DNA of 64,000 nt from positions 63,985-127,984 of the forward strand of contig NZ_JACKUK010000044.1 of the NCBI RefSeq assembly GCF_025822765.1, in the 5' to 3' direction. Below are positions 8,501 through 16,036 of this stretch, piece after piece. The position numbers were made by a program, and so were the translations under genes. Below the pieces are notes generated by a model that saw nothing but the letters and a program-made list of their open reading frames with translations, was not told the DNA's origin and did not search any database. The DNA comes from Mycobacterium barrassiae (GTDB taxonomy: Bacteria > Actinomycetota > Actinomycetes > Mycobacteriales > Mycobacteriaceae). The first letter of the stretch is position 1. Every line of letters starts with the position of its first letter.

Positions 8501-11014
8501 TCATTGTGGTCTCTGGTCCGCGAACGGGTTGGCCCCGTGCGAAAGCCGTTGCCGAGCCTCGGATTGTCGAATACGCAGATGCTTGATGCTTTCCTCCAGA
8601 GCGGCGACCTCGCCGAGCCACGCTCGGTCCTTCGCCTCTACGAGGCGCTGCTCGGCGTTCTCGGCCATCTCGTCGATGCGGCCTAGCTGAGCAGGGTCTA
8701 CGCGCAGGAACCGGCATCGAGTGCAGGCGTGCTCGTGGACGCAGGGTGTGCCGTAGGGGCGGTGGCACTCGCCGAGCGCTACGCGGCGCAGTAGGAAATG
8801 TTCTTCGAAGTCGGCCCACTCGTCGTCGTCGGCGACCTTGGCCTCCTCGAAAGGTCGCAGTTGGCGACGGCGCTCGATGAACGCCTGGTGGGCAGTGACG
8901 ATGTGCTCCGGGAACACCGCCGTGTAGCCGCGCGTGGTGTCAAGGTTGAGGTGGCCGAGCAACGCCGCGGCGATGTGCAACGGCAGGCCGTTATTGACCG
9001 CGTCGGTGGCGAACAGGCGACGGAAGTCGTGCGGACTGAAGTGCACCGGGCGACCCGCATCGGTCAACCCGGCGATCGTGGCGAGGTGGATCAGGATCTG
9101 GCGCACATAGTGCCGGCCCAGCACTTCGTGGCGGGTGCCCAAGGGACGTGCGAACAGGTGTGGAAATGGTTCGCTGTGGACCTTGTCGTTGGTGTCGTAG
9201 GCAACTGACAGCGGCACCTGATCCTTGCCGGCCTTGGCGCGGCGCAGCACCTCAAGCAGCACCGCCACCAGTTCCGGGGTCATGGGGATGAGCCGCTCGC
9301 AGTCGGTCTTGGACGGCACGATGTGCAGCAACGGCACCAGAGTGGCGGTGGTGGAGGCGGTGTAGTGCCGAAGCGACAGCTGAGTCAGCTCCAGTAGTTC
9401 TTCGATGCGAATACCTGTGTGACGCAACGTCTCCACGACGGCCCAACCCCAGAATCCTTCCTCTTCCAGCGCGGTTACGTCGATGCGCTGAGCGCGACCC
9501 CGGATCCAGCTCGGTCGTTGCTGCCCTGGAGCGAGGTGCGCCCAGATCCGGGCCCGTTCGTCGCCGTCACGTCGCAGCGGTGGGCAATGCCGCAGAAACG
9601 TGGAGCCGTCGACCACGAACTCCTGGTCGTGGGCGCAGGCCAGGGCGCGCTGCAGCAGCAGCGCGGTGCGGTCCTTGTGGGCGGCAGCCGTCGCCAGTAT
9701 CGCGGGTAGCAGCGGCGTCAGCATGCGGGTGCGGTCCTGCATCGTGGCCTTCTGGCGGCGTTTCTCCTTGGCCGCCGCGCGGCTGAGTGCTCGCGGCACT
9801 GGGCACGGCGCCACCCACACACCCCAGCGGGCGGGGTCGTCGTGCGACCACTCGGCCAAGTCGCGATACATCCCACGGACGGCGAACAGGGTCGAATGCA
9901 CCTCGCGTCGCGGTCGGCCGTCCAGGGTCAGCGCCAAGCGTTCTCGCCACGCAGTCACCACCTCGGCCGAGATCGCCAAGTTGGCCTGACCGGGGTTGAT
10001 CTGCAGGATCTCGCACCAGAACAGCCTGGCCAATCGGTAGGCCAAGCCTTCCAACGAGCCGTAGTCCATGTTGGGCTGAAGCTCTTCGAGGTAGCCCACC
10101 AGGACATCACGCACCCCTGAGGCGGGGATGCCGTATCGGTCGACCATCGTCGCGGCGCTGTGTTGGCGTGAGTTGCCCCGCGCCGACCACGTCGCCCTTA
10201 GCGTGGGTGCTTCCGCCGCCAAGGGGCCCAACGCGACCAGCAGCTCCCAGATGAGGTGTTCGCGCCGCTGCCGCCCCGAGGTACGCACGACATCTGCGTA
10301 AAACAGCAGATCGTCACCGCACACCTCGACAATGGTCTTTCCGGTGCGAATCATCACCCGCGCCAACGCCTTTTCGGCGTCGGCCTGGTACTTGGGCACC
10401 GCGTCCTGGTAAGCGGGCAGCGCGCGTAGCCGTTCCAAGTCCGGACCGCCGTTGTAGTCGAGGAACCTCCACAGGTTCACTCTTTGCTTGGAGTCCAGCA
10501 GCCAACTGTATGACGGCCGTAACGCCCGAACCCGCAGCAGCGCATTGACTGCCTTGAGCGTGGGTGACCAGTGATCGTAGTGCGGCAAAGCGTCATGCTC
10601 GAACCAGGTGCGAGGTGCGGCGTCGTAGCCACTGGCCAGCCACCGCTGCTCCCACGTCTGCCCGGGATATCGAGCCAGCACACCCAACACTGCTCGCGTT
10701 CCTCGAACGATGGGCTGCAGCTGCTGGGGTGCCATGGTTTGGTGATACTCGGCGACGACGTCGCATAGTTCAGTGATGCTCAACGCCTGCATCGCCGCAC
10801 CGCGGGCATGATCGGGCAGCGGCGGGGGCGCATGATTGGCGTCATAACCCCACAGGGGACGTACCAGGCCGGCGGGGCCGAATCGGCTGTCCGCCGGGAT
10901 CGCTTGCAAGTGAGGAGAATCGGGGCGCGACAGCAGCTGGACTTGAGGGCTCATCGCACGGCGCGTCGCCGCGGCCTGTCGGCGTTGCGGTGACCGGGTG
11001 TCCTCAGCGCTCAA
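8501..11014 (-). CDS. Large tyrosine recombinase, TnpB-like
   Basis: An 837-aa site-specific recombinase. The catalytic domain shows the first Arg in TLRHTGIRIEELLELT, the H-x-x-R box in SPHDFRRLFATDA, then LLGHLNLDTTRGY with the GH and the nucleophile Tyr. After the catalytic domain is a Cys-rich stretch (CHRPYGTPCVHEHACTRC), a likely metal site also typical of Tn554 TnpB-type proteins, and then a helical tail. The large N-terminal half (about 450 aa) is probably DNA-binding. Its TTG start overlaps the TGA of the upstream recombinase, so they are translated as a pair. It would work with TnpA on the element's two ends. Confidence 0.87.
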   Translation of the reverse strand: MSAEDTRSPQRRQAAATRRAMSPQVQLLSRPDSPHLQAIPADSRFGPAGLVRPLWGYDANHAPPPLPDHARGAAMQALSITELCDVVAEYHQTMAPQQLQPIVRGTRAVLGVLARYPGQTWEQRWLASGYDAAPRTWFEHDALPHYDHWSPTLKAVNALLRVRALRPSYSWLLDSKQRVNLWRFLDYNGGPDLERLRALPAYQDAVPKYQADAEKALARVMIRTGKTIVEVCGDDLLFYADVVRTSGRQRREHLIWELLVALGPLAAEAPTLRATWSARGNSRQHSAATMVDRYGIPASGVRDVLVGYLEELQPNMDYGSLEGLAYRLARLFWCEILQINPGQANLAISAEVVTAWRERLALTLDGRPRREVHSTLFAVRGMYRDLAEWSHDDPARWGVWVAPCPVPRALSRAAAKEKRRQKATMQDRTRMLTPLLPAILATAAAHKDRTALLLQRALACAHDQEFVVDGSTFLRHCPPLRRDGDERARIWAHLAPGQQRPSWIRGRAQRIDVTALEEEGFWGWAVVETLRHTGIRIEELLELTQLSLRHYTASTTATLVPLLHIVPSKTDCERLIPMTPELVAVLLEVLRRAKAGKDQVPLSVAYDTNDKVHSEPFPHLFARPLGTRHEVLGRHYVRQILIHLATIAGLTDAGRPVHFSPHDFRRLFATDAVNNGLPLHIAAALLGHLNLDTTRGYTAVFPEHIVTAHQAFIERRRQLRPFEEAKVADDDEWADFEEHFLLRRVALGECHRPYGTPCVHEHACTRCRFLRVDPAQLGRIDEMAENAEQRLVEAKDRAWLGEVAALEESIKHLRIRQSEARQRLSHGANPFADQRPQ

Positions 11015-12177
11015 AGCGGCAGCCCCAGCAGCTCTCGGACCGCCGCGGCGTCATAGGCCGGTTCGATGGTCGCCGCGTCGGCCTTCGGTCGGGCGTGATG
11101 TTCAAGGACCTTGCCGATCAGGTCTTCCAGGCGCGGCTGGGTGTAGATCTGGGTGGTGGTGACGCTTGCATGGCGTAGCACGGTCTGCACGTCGACCAAG
11201 GTGAAGGCGGGATCGGCCAGCATCCGCGCAGCGGCGGTGTGGCGAAAGTCGTGCAACGACCAGTTCGCGCCCAAGCTGGCATTGGCGCGGCGCAGCACCG
11301 CGCGCATGGCGTGATAGTTCAGCGGTGCTGGGCGGGAGCGTCGGGTCCACCACACCGGGGCGCCAGGCTCGATAGGTGGTTGCTCGGCCAGGTAGAGCGC
11401 CAGCCACACGAACGAGTCCACCGACGCGGGGACCGTCTCCCGCACGCGACTGCCCTTACTGGTCACCGTGATCGTGTATCGGCCGGCATCCAGTTCGCCG
11501 TGACGCAGGCCCAACAGCTCCGACGCGCGAACGCCTGAGGACAGATAGAAACTCACCAGCGCTCTGTCGCGGTGACTGCGCAGCGCGTTGAACAGAGCTG
11601 CGGCAGCGTCATCAGGGATCGCCCGCCACACCGGTCTGGGTGTCTTCTGCCGATAGTTCGCACGCCGGAAGATCGCAAAGTCTTCCATCGGGTTGTGGTG
11701 AGCATGCGGCCGACCACCATGCCTAGCACGCTGTGCAGGAACGGGATTCACCAACGGACCCAGGTCGGCGGCACAGGCGTGTTCGTAGAACCCGAACAAG
11801 ACCGACAGTTGATGATTGATGGTGCGAGGCGCGTACTTGCCCGACAACTCCGTCTTGCCGGTCACCGCGTTCACCGACCCCGGCGGCGGCGCATCCGCAC
11901 GTCGGCGCAACCGCTGCGGATTGGGCACCGCCCGCAGGTGCTCGACAAACGCGCGGACGTCGACCCGTTCGGCTCGCTCCCAATTGATCAGGCGTTCGTG
12001 GAGGAACCGGAACCACCGCAGCAGGTCGAACGCGTAACTTCGAACTGTGAGTGGACTGCAATCCGACGCCGCCAGCTCCCGCAGGTACGACGTGGCACCC
12101 ACGTGCTCGACATCGGGGAAGATCACCCGCCACGGCAGGCCGGACTCGGCTGACTCCACCCGTCCCAACTCGCCCAT
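11011..12177 (-). CDS. Tyrosine recombinase, TnpA-like
   Basis: A 388-aa integrase-family recombinase. The N-terminal SAM-like core-binding domain is about residues 30-150. The catalytic domain has Arg in YLSSGVRASELLGL, H-x-x-R in LHDFRHTAAARML, then VLRHASVTTTQIY with the His/Arg and the Tyr nucleophile. ATG 12177 has a strong GGAGG 8 nt upstream; a GTG at 12210 is a weaker alternative. The start is about 65 bp from the right junction with ligase DNA, so the promoter must lie in the element end or in the ligase gene. It probably catalyses integration and excision with the larger recombinase that overlaps it. Confidence 0.88.
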   Translation of the reverse strand: MGELGRVESAESGLPWRVIFPDVEHVGATSYLRELAASDCSPLTVRSYAFDLLRWFRFLHERLINWERAERVDVRAFVEHLRAVPNPQRLRRRADAPPPGSVNAVTGKTELSGKYAPRTINHQLSVLFGFYEHACAADLGPLVNPVPAQRARHGGRPHAHHNPMEDFAIFRRANYRQKTPRPVWRAIPDDAAAALFNALRSHRDRALVSFYLSSGVRASELLGLRHGELDAGRYTITVTSKGSRVRETVPASVDSFVWLALYLAEQPPIEPGAPVWWTRRSRPAPLNYHAMRAVLRRANASLGANWSLHDFRHTAAARMLADPAFTLVDVQTVLRHASVTTTQIYTQPRLEDLIGKVLEHHARPKADAATIEPAYDAAAVRELLGLPL

Positions 12178-12224
12178 TACCGGATCCTCCGCCCGCTGCA
12201 CCCACCCCACCGGCAGGCTCGCCG

Positions 12225-12233
12225 AAGTTCAGT
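12225..12233 (-). repeat. Right-end inverted repeat of the element
   Basis: AAGTTCAGT on the plus strand, the inverted copy of ACTGAACTT at 3015-3023. It ends 8 bp before ligase sequence resumes at 12242. Candidate recombinase arm of the right attachment site. Confidence 0.6.
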
Positions 12234-12241
12234 CAACTAGA

Positions 12242-13177
12242 CGCGCGCTGGTGTTCCGTGACGGCGACGAGGTGGTGCTGCTGTCGCGCAGCGGTAAGGA
12301 CCTCGGCCGCTATTTCCCCGAGATGCTGGACGCACTGCGTGAGGAGCTGGCACCACGCTGTGTGCTCGACGGCGAAATCGTCGTGCCACGCGAGATCGAC
12401 GGCCGCGTCCGGCTGGACTGGGAGTCGCTGTCGCAGCGCATCCATCCGGCACAGAGCCGGATCAAGATGCTGGCCGAGCAGACACCCGCGCACTTCATCG
12501 GTTTCGATGCGCTCGCCACGGGCGACACGTCGCTCATGCGTGAACCGTTCCGGGTTCGTCGGGCCGCGCTGGCCGACGCGGTGAACCAGAAGACCTGGTG
12601 CCACGTCACCCGCACGACGGAAGACCCAGAACAGGGCGCGCAATGGCTCGAGACATTCGAGGGCGCCGGGCTGGACGGAGTCATCGCGAAGCGACTGGAC
12701 GGGAAGTATCTGCCCGGCAAGCGAGAGATGGTGAAGGTCAAGCACGCCCGCGACGCCGACTGCGTAGCCATGGGGTACCGGATACACAAGAGCGGCGAGG
12801 GTGTCGGATCGGTGCTGCTCGGTCTATACCGTGACGATGGCGAGCTCCAGATGGTCGGTGGCGCAGCGTCGTTCAGCGTCAAAGACCGGATCAAGCTGCT
12901 CGCCGACCTCGAACCGCTGCGCGAGGGCGACGACATGCGCGAGGGCGATCCTAGCCGGTGGAACTCCGCGGCCGACAAGCGCTGGATCCCGGTGCGACCG
13001 GAGAAGGTCTGTGAGGTCGCCTACGACCAGATGGAGGGAAACACCGTGCACGGCAGGCGCTTCCGGCATGCCGTCAAGTTCGTCCGCTGGCGTCCCGACC
13101 GAGAGCCAGCCAGCTGCACCTTCGACCAACTCGACGTACCGCTGAACTACGACCTCTACGACGTCCTGGAGTCCTGA
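12242..13177 (+). pseudogene. 3' portion of ATP-dependent DNA ligase LigC1, separated from its active-site Lys
   Basis: The frame from CGC at 12242 reads RALVFRDGDEVVLLSRSGKD and onward, the direct continuation of the ligase fragment ending at 3011. It contains the rest of the nucleotidyltransferase domain (FIGFDALA, DGVIAKRL, MVKVKHAR) and the OB fold (VAYDQMEG, FVRWRPDRE), about 311 residues in all. It lacks motif I and its Lys, so it cannot be adenylated. The frame stays open backward across the junction to 12047, so a fusion with element-derived residues might be made. It could still carry transcription into polD1, which starts one base after its TGA. Confidence 0.88.
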
Positions 13178-13178
13178 G

Positions 13179-14228
13179 ATGGCAACGCCCGCAGAAGAAC
13201 TCGACGTCGACGGCGTCAAGGTTCGGTTCACCAATCCCGACAAGGTCTACTACCCGAAGCTGGGTAAGGAGGGCACGAAGCGCAAGCTGGTCGAGTACTA
13301 CCTGGCCGTCGCGTCGGGCCCGATGCTCACCGCGCTACGGGACCGGCCCACGCATCTGCAGCGGTTCCCCGACGGTATCGAGGGCGAGGAGATCTATCAG
13401 AAGCGCGTACCGCAGAAGCATCCCGACTATCTGGAGACCTGCGTGGTGACGTTCCCGTCGGGTCGTACGGCCGACGCGCTCAAGGTCACCCATCCGTCGG
13501 CCGTCATCTGGGCCGCACAGATGGGCACGATCACGCTGCATCCCTGGCAGGTCCGCTGCCCGGACACCGAACATCCCGACGAACTCCGCATCGATCTCGA
13601 TCCGCAGCCCGGCACCGGGTTCGTCGAGGCGCGCACCGTCGCGGTGGACATCCTCAAACCGTTGCTCGATGAGCTTGGGCTCGTCGGTTATCCGAAGACC
13701 TCGGGCGGGCGGGGCGTGCATATCTTTTTGCGGATCAAGACAGATTGGGACTTCATCGCGGTGCGTCGTGCCGGAATCGCGTTGGCGCGCGAGGTGGAAC
13801 GGCGGGCGCCGGATGGGGTGACGACGTCGTGGTGGAAGGAGGAACGTGGGCAGCGGATCTTCATCGATTACAACCAGAACGCCCGCGACCGCACCTTCGC
13901 GTCGGCGTACTCCGCGCGCAAGACCCCGATCGCGACAGTCTCGACTCCGCTGAGCTGGGACGAGCTGCGCGAGGCCGATCCCGACGACTACACCATCTCG
14001 ACGGTTCCGGATTTCATTGCGGGACGGCCGGATCCGTGGGCCGACATCGACTCGGTCGCGCAGTCGATCGAGCCCCTGTTGGAGATGGTTCGCGCCGACG
14101 AGAAGGAGCGGGGACTCGGCGATATGCCGTACCCGCCGAACTATCCGAAGATGCCGGGGGAGCCGCCCCGCGTCCAGCCGAGCAAGAAGGTCGCCTCGCA
14201 TTGGGACGCCGAGGGTAATCCGGTCTAG
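13179..14228 (+). CDS. polD1: LigD-type primase/polymerase PolD1
   Basis: A 349-aa member of the archaeo-eukaryotic primase superfamily, equivalent to the polymerase domain of LigD. Such enzymes add ribo- or deoxynucleotides to short primers in gap filling and end repair. Visible motifs are ELRIDLDPQPGTGF (catalytic Asp pair), TSGGRGVHIFL (the SxGxGxHI nucleotide-binding motif) and RIFIDYNQNARDRT (third acidic residue). Length matches the stand-alone mycobacterial PolD1. ATG 13179 is one base after the ligase stop, so polD1 and ligC1 were an operon. After the insertion, PolD1 either relies on a promoter in the element or in the ligase remnant, or works with the element's LigC. Confidence 0.92.
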   Translation: MATPAEELDVDGVKVRFTNPDKVYYPKLGKEGTKRKLVEYYLAVASGPMLTALRDRPTHLQRFPDGIEGEEIYQKRVPQKHPDYLETCVVTFPSGRTADALKVTHPSAVIWAAQMGTITLHPWQVRCPDTEHPDELRIDLDPQPGTGFVEARTVAVDILKPLLDELGLVGYPKTSGGRGVHIFLRIKTDWDFIAVRRAGIALAREVERRAPDGVTTSWWKEERGQRIFIDYNQNARDRTFASAYSARKTPIATVSTPLSWDELREADPDDYTISTVPDFIAGRPDPWADIDSVAQSIEPLLEMVRADEKERGLGDMPYPPNYPKMPGEPPRVQPSKKVASHWDAEGNPV

Positions 14229-14379
14229 TCGACGTCTAGCCGCGCTTTCCACTTTTTAGGCGGGGGAAATGGGCGCGGGACGAAAATCGTTCACGTAGGT
14301 ATGCCTGGTGCGGTTTCATTGAGTACGTGGTTCAGCAGACAAGCGTGAACCCGGGGGGCCAGAAAGGCGTGTAAACGTC

Positions 14380-15246
14380 ATGACGGAGAAACTCACACCG
14401 CACTTCGAAGAGGTGCAGGCCCATTACGACCTGTCCGACGAGTTCTATCGGCTGTTTCTCGACTCCACCATGACGTACAGCTGCGCCTACTTTGATCGGT
14501 TGCGCGATATCCCGTTGGAAGAGGCGCAGATCGCGAAGATGGATTTATCGTTGCGCAAACTGGGTCTTCGCGCCGGAATGACGCTGCTGGACATCGGTTG
14601 CGGCTGGGGCGGGACGCTTCGCCGCGCGGTGGAGAAGTACGACGTCAACGTCATCGGCTTGACCCTGTCGAAAAACCAGGCAGCCCATGTGCAGAAGGTG
14701 TTCGACGAAATCGACACCACACGAACCATGCGGGTGCTGCTGCACGGCTGGGAAGAGTTCGACGAGCCCGTGGACCGGATCGTTTCCATCGGCGCCTTCG
14801 AACATTTCGGGTACGACCGCTACGACGAGTTCTTCGCGATGGCCCACCGGGTGCTACCGGATGACGGTGTGATGCTGCTGCACACGATCACCATGCTGAC
14901 CCCGCAGCAGATCGTCGACCACGGGCTGACGATGTCTGAAGAGATGACAAGCTTCAATGAATTCATCGCAACCGAGATCTTTCCCGGGGGCCAGTTGCCC
15001 GCCATCGAGATCGTCGAGTTCCACGCGTCGAAGATGGGCTTCAACGTTGCGCGCAGGCAATCCCTTCAGCTGCATTACGCCAGGACACTCGATCACTGGG
15101 CCGCAGCGCTGGAGGCACATCATGACGAGGCCGTGCGGATTCAGTCCGAAGAGGTGTACCAGCGGTATATGCGCTACCTGACCGGATGTGCCGACGCGTT
15201 CCGAGCGGGCTTCATCGACATCAACCAGTTCACGCTGAAGAAATAG
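14380..15246 (+). CDS. Mycolic acid cyclopropane synthase-family methyltransferase
   Basis: A 288-aa SAM-dependent methyltransferase of the CmaA/PcaA/MmaA/UmaA family, which modifies mycolic acid chains by cyclopropanation or methylation. The SAM site is LLDIGCGWGG (residues about 69-78). The N-terminal HYDLSDEFYRLFLD and SCAYF match the lipid-binding entrance region, and SIGAFEHFGYDRYDEFF follows the family pattern. It acts on acyl-carrier-bound mero-chains at the inner face of the membrane. The ribosome site is AGAAAGG about 10 nt upstream. The exact product type (cis or trans cyclopropane, methoxy) cannot be read from the sequence. Confidence 0.9.
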   Translation: MTEKLTPHFEEVQAHYDLSDEFYRLFLDSTMTYSCAYFDRLRDIPLEEAQIAKMDLSLRKLGLRAGMTLLDIGCGWGGTLRRAVEKYDVNVIGLTLSKNQAAHVQKVFDEIDTTRTMRVLLHGWEEFDEPVDRIVSIGAFEHFGYDRYDEFFAMAHRVLPDDGVMLLHTITMLTPQQIVDHGLTMSEEMTSFNEFIATEIFPGGQLPAIEIVEFHASKMGFNVARRQSLQLHYARTLDHWAAALEAHHDEAVRIQSEEVYQRYMRYLTGCADAFRAGFIDINQFTLKK

Positions 15247-15328
15247 CTGTTTCGCCGATAGCGTTGTGACAGAACGGCTGAGCCGAAACCGTCAGCAGGC
15301 TGTGAGTTGCCTGTATGCCATCGGGCAG

Positions 15329-16036
15329 ATGGGCTCGGTCCTTGCTCGTCTACTCGCCGCGACGGCGGCCGTCGCTGCGATGTGGTTCGCGCCCAACGGC
15401 ATTCCCGCCGCGGCAGCGCAGGGGTGCCCGGACATCGAGGTGATCTTCGCTCGCGGGACAAATGATCCGCCAGGCATCGGCGGCGTCGGCCAGGCCTTCG
15501 TGGACTCGTTGCGCTCCAAGGTCGGCGACCGGTCGGTGGGCGTGTATCCGGTGAACTACGCCGCCACCATGAACTTCCTCCGCGCGGCCGAAGGCGCCAC
15601 CGATGCCAACAATCACGCTCAGTTCATGGCGACGAACTGCCCGAACACCAAACTCGTCCTCGGCGGGTTCTCCCAGGGCGCCGCGGTCGTCGACCTGATG
15701 CTGGGCGTCGCCCCGAACGTCGCCGCCATCGCCGGCGTGAATGCCATACCCGGCCTCAACGCCATCCCGGGTCTCGACCTCAACGCCCTTGCGACTCCGC
15801 TGCCGCCCGCCGCGGCCAACCGGGTGGCCGCCGTCGCGGTGTTCGGCAACCCCCTCGGCAGGATCATGGGCCCACTGAACGCGCTGAGCCCCGCGTTCGG
15901 CGCACGGACCATCGACCTGTGCAACGCCGACGACCCGATCTGCGACAAGGGCGATCTGAGCAACCGGGCCCCGCACCATCAGTACGTTCCGGGGATGACG
16001 GATCAGGCGGCGTCCTTCGTCGCCGGACTCGTCTAG
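15329..16036 (+). CDS. Secreted cutinase-family esterase
   Basis: A serine esterase/lipase of the cutinase family (235 aa from ATG 15329). The signal peptide spans residues 1-30 (LLAATAAVAAMWF, then GIPAAAAQG). The catalytic Ser is in GGFSQGAAV, the Asp in DDPICDKG and the His in APHHQYVPG. Four Cys (GCPD, TNCPN, LCNA, ICDK) allow the two disulphides usual in cutinases. ATG 15329 puts the signal peptide at the N-terminus; a GTG at 15266 would add 21 residues and is less likely. The family in mycobacteria ranges from lipases to phospholipases (Culp proteins). The stop overlaps that of the convergent kinase gene. Confidence 0.88.
   Translation: MGSVLARLLAATAAVAAMWFAPNGIPAAAAQGCPDIEVIFARGTNDPPGIGGVGQAFVDSLRSKVGDRSVGVYPVNYAATMNFLRAAEGATDANNHAQFMATNCPNTKLVLGGFSQGAAVVDLMLGVAPNVAAIAGVNAIPGLNAIPGLDLNALATPLPPAAANRVAAVAVFGNPLGRIMGPLNALSPAFGARTIDLCNADDPICDKGDLSNRAPHHQYVPGMTDQAASFVAGLV

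Larger units (their letters stand above)
3012..12241. mobile_element. 9.2-kb tyrosine-recombinase element inserted in ligC1
   Basis: The boundaries come from the split ligase gene. Ligase sequence is continuous up to about 3011 and resumes at 12242, and everything between is extra. The right end carries two tandem recombinases reading leftward (TnpA-like, then TnpB-like), followed at once by a complete LigC gene. The left part carries an AraC regulator, an arylsulfatase, a haemophore-like protein and a small secreted protein. A 9-bp inverted repeat, ACTGAACTT, lies 4-8 bp inside the two junctions, as expected of core sites for tyrosine recombinases. No target duplication longer than one base is seen, which fits the Tn554 mechanism. 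The exact crossover is uncertain by a few bases. Confidence 0.82.

Noticed and set aside
12047-13177. An apparently complete ligase frame of 376 codons starting at 12047
   Set aside because: The first 65 residues are element DNA antisense to the recombinase start, and the adenylation Lys motif is missing; it is a broken gene with a read-through frame.
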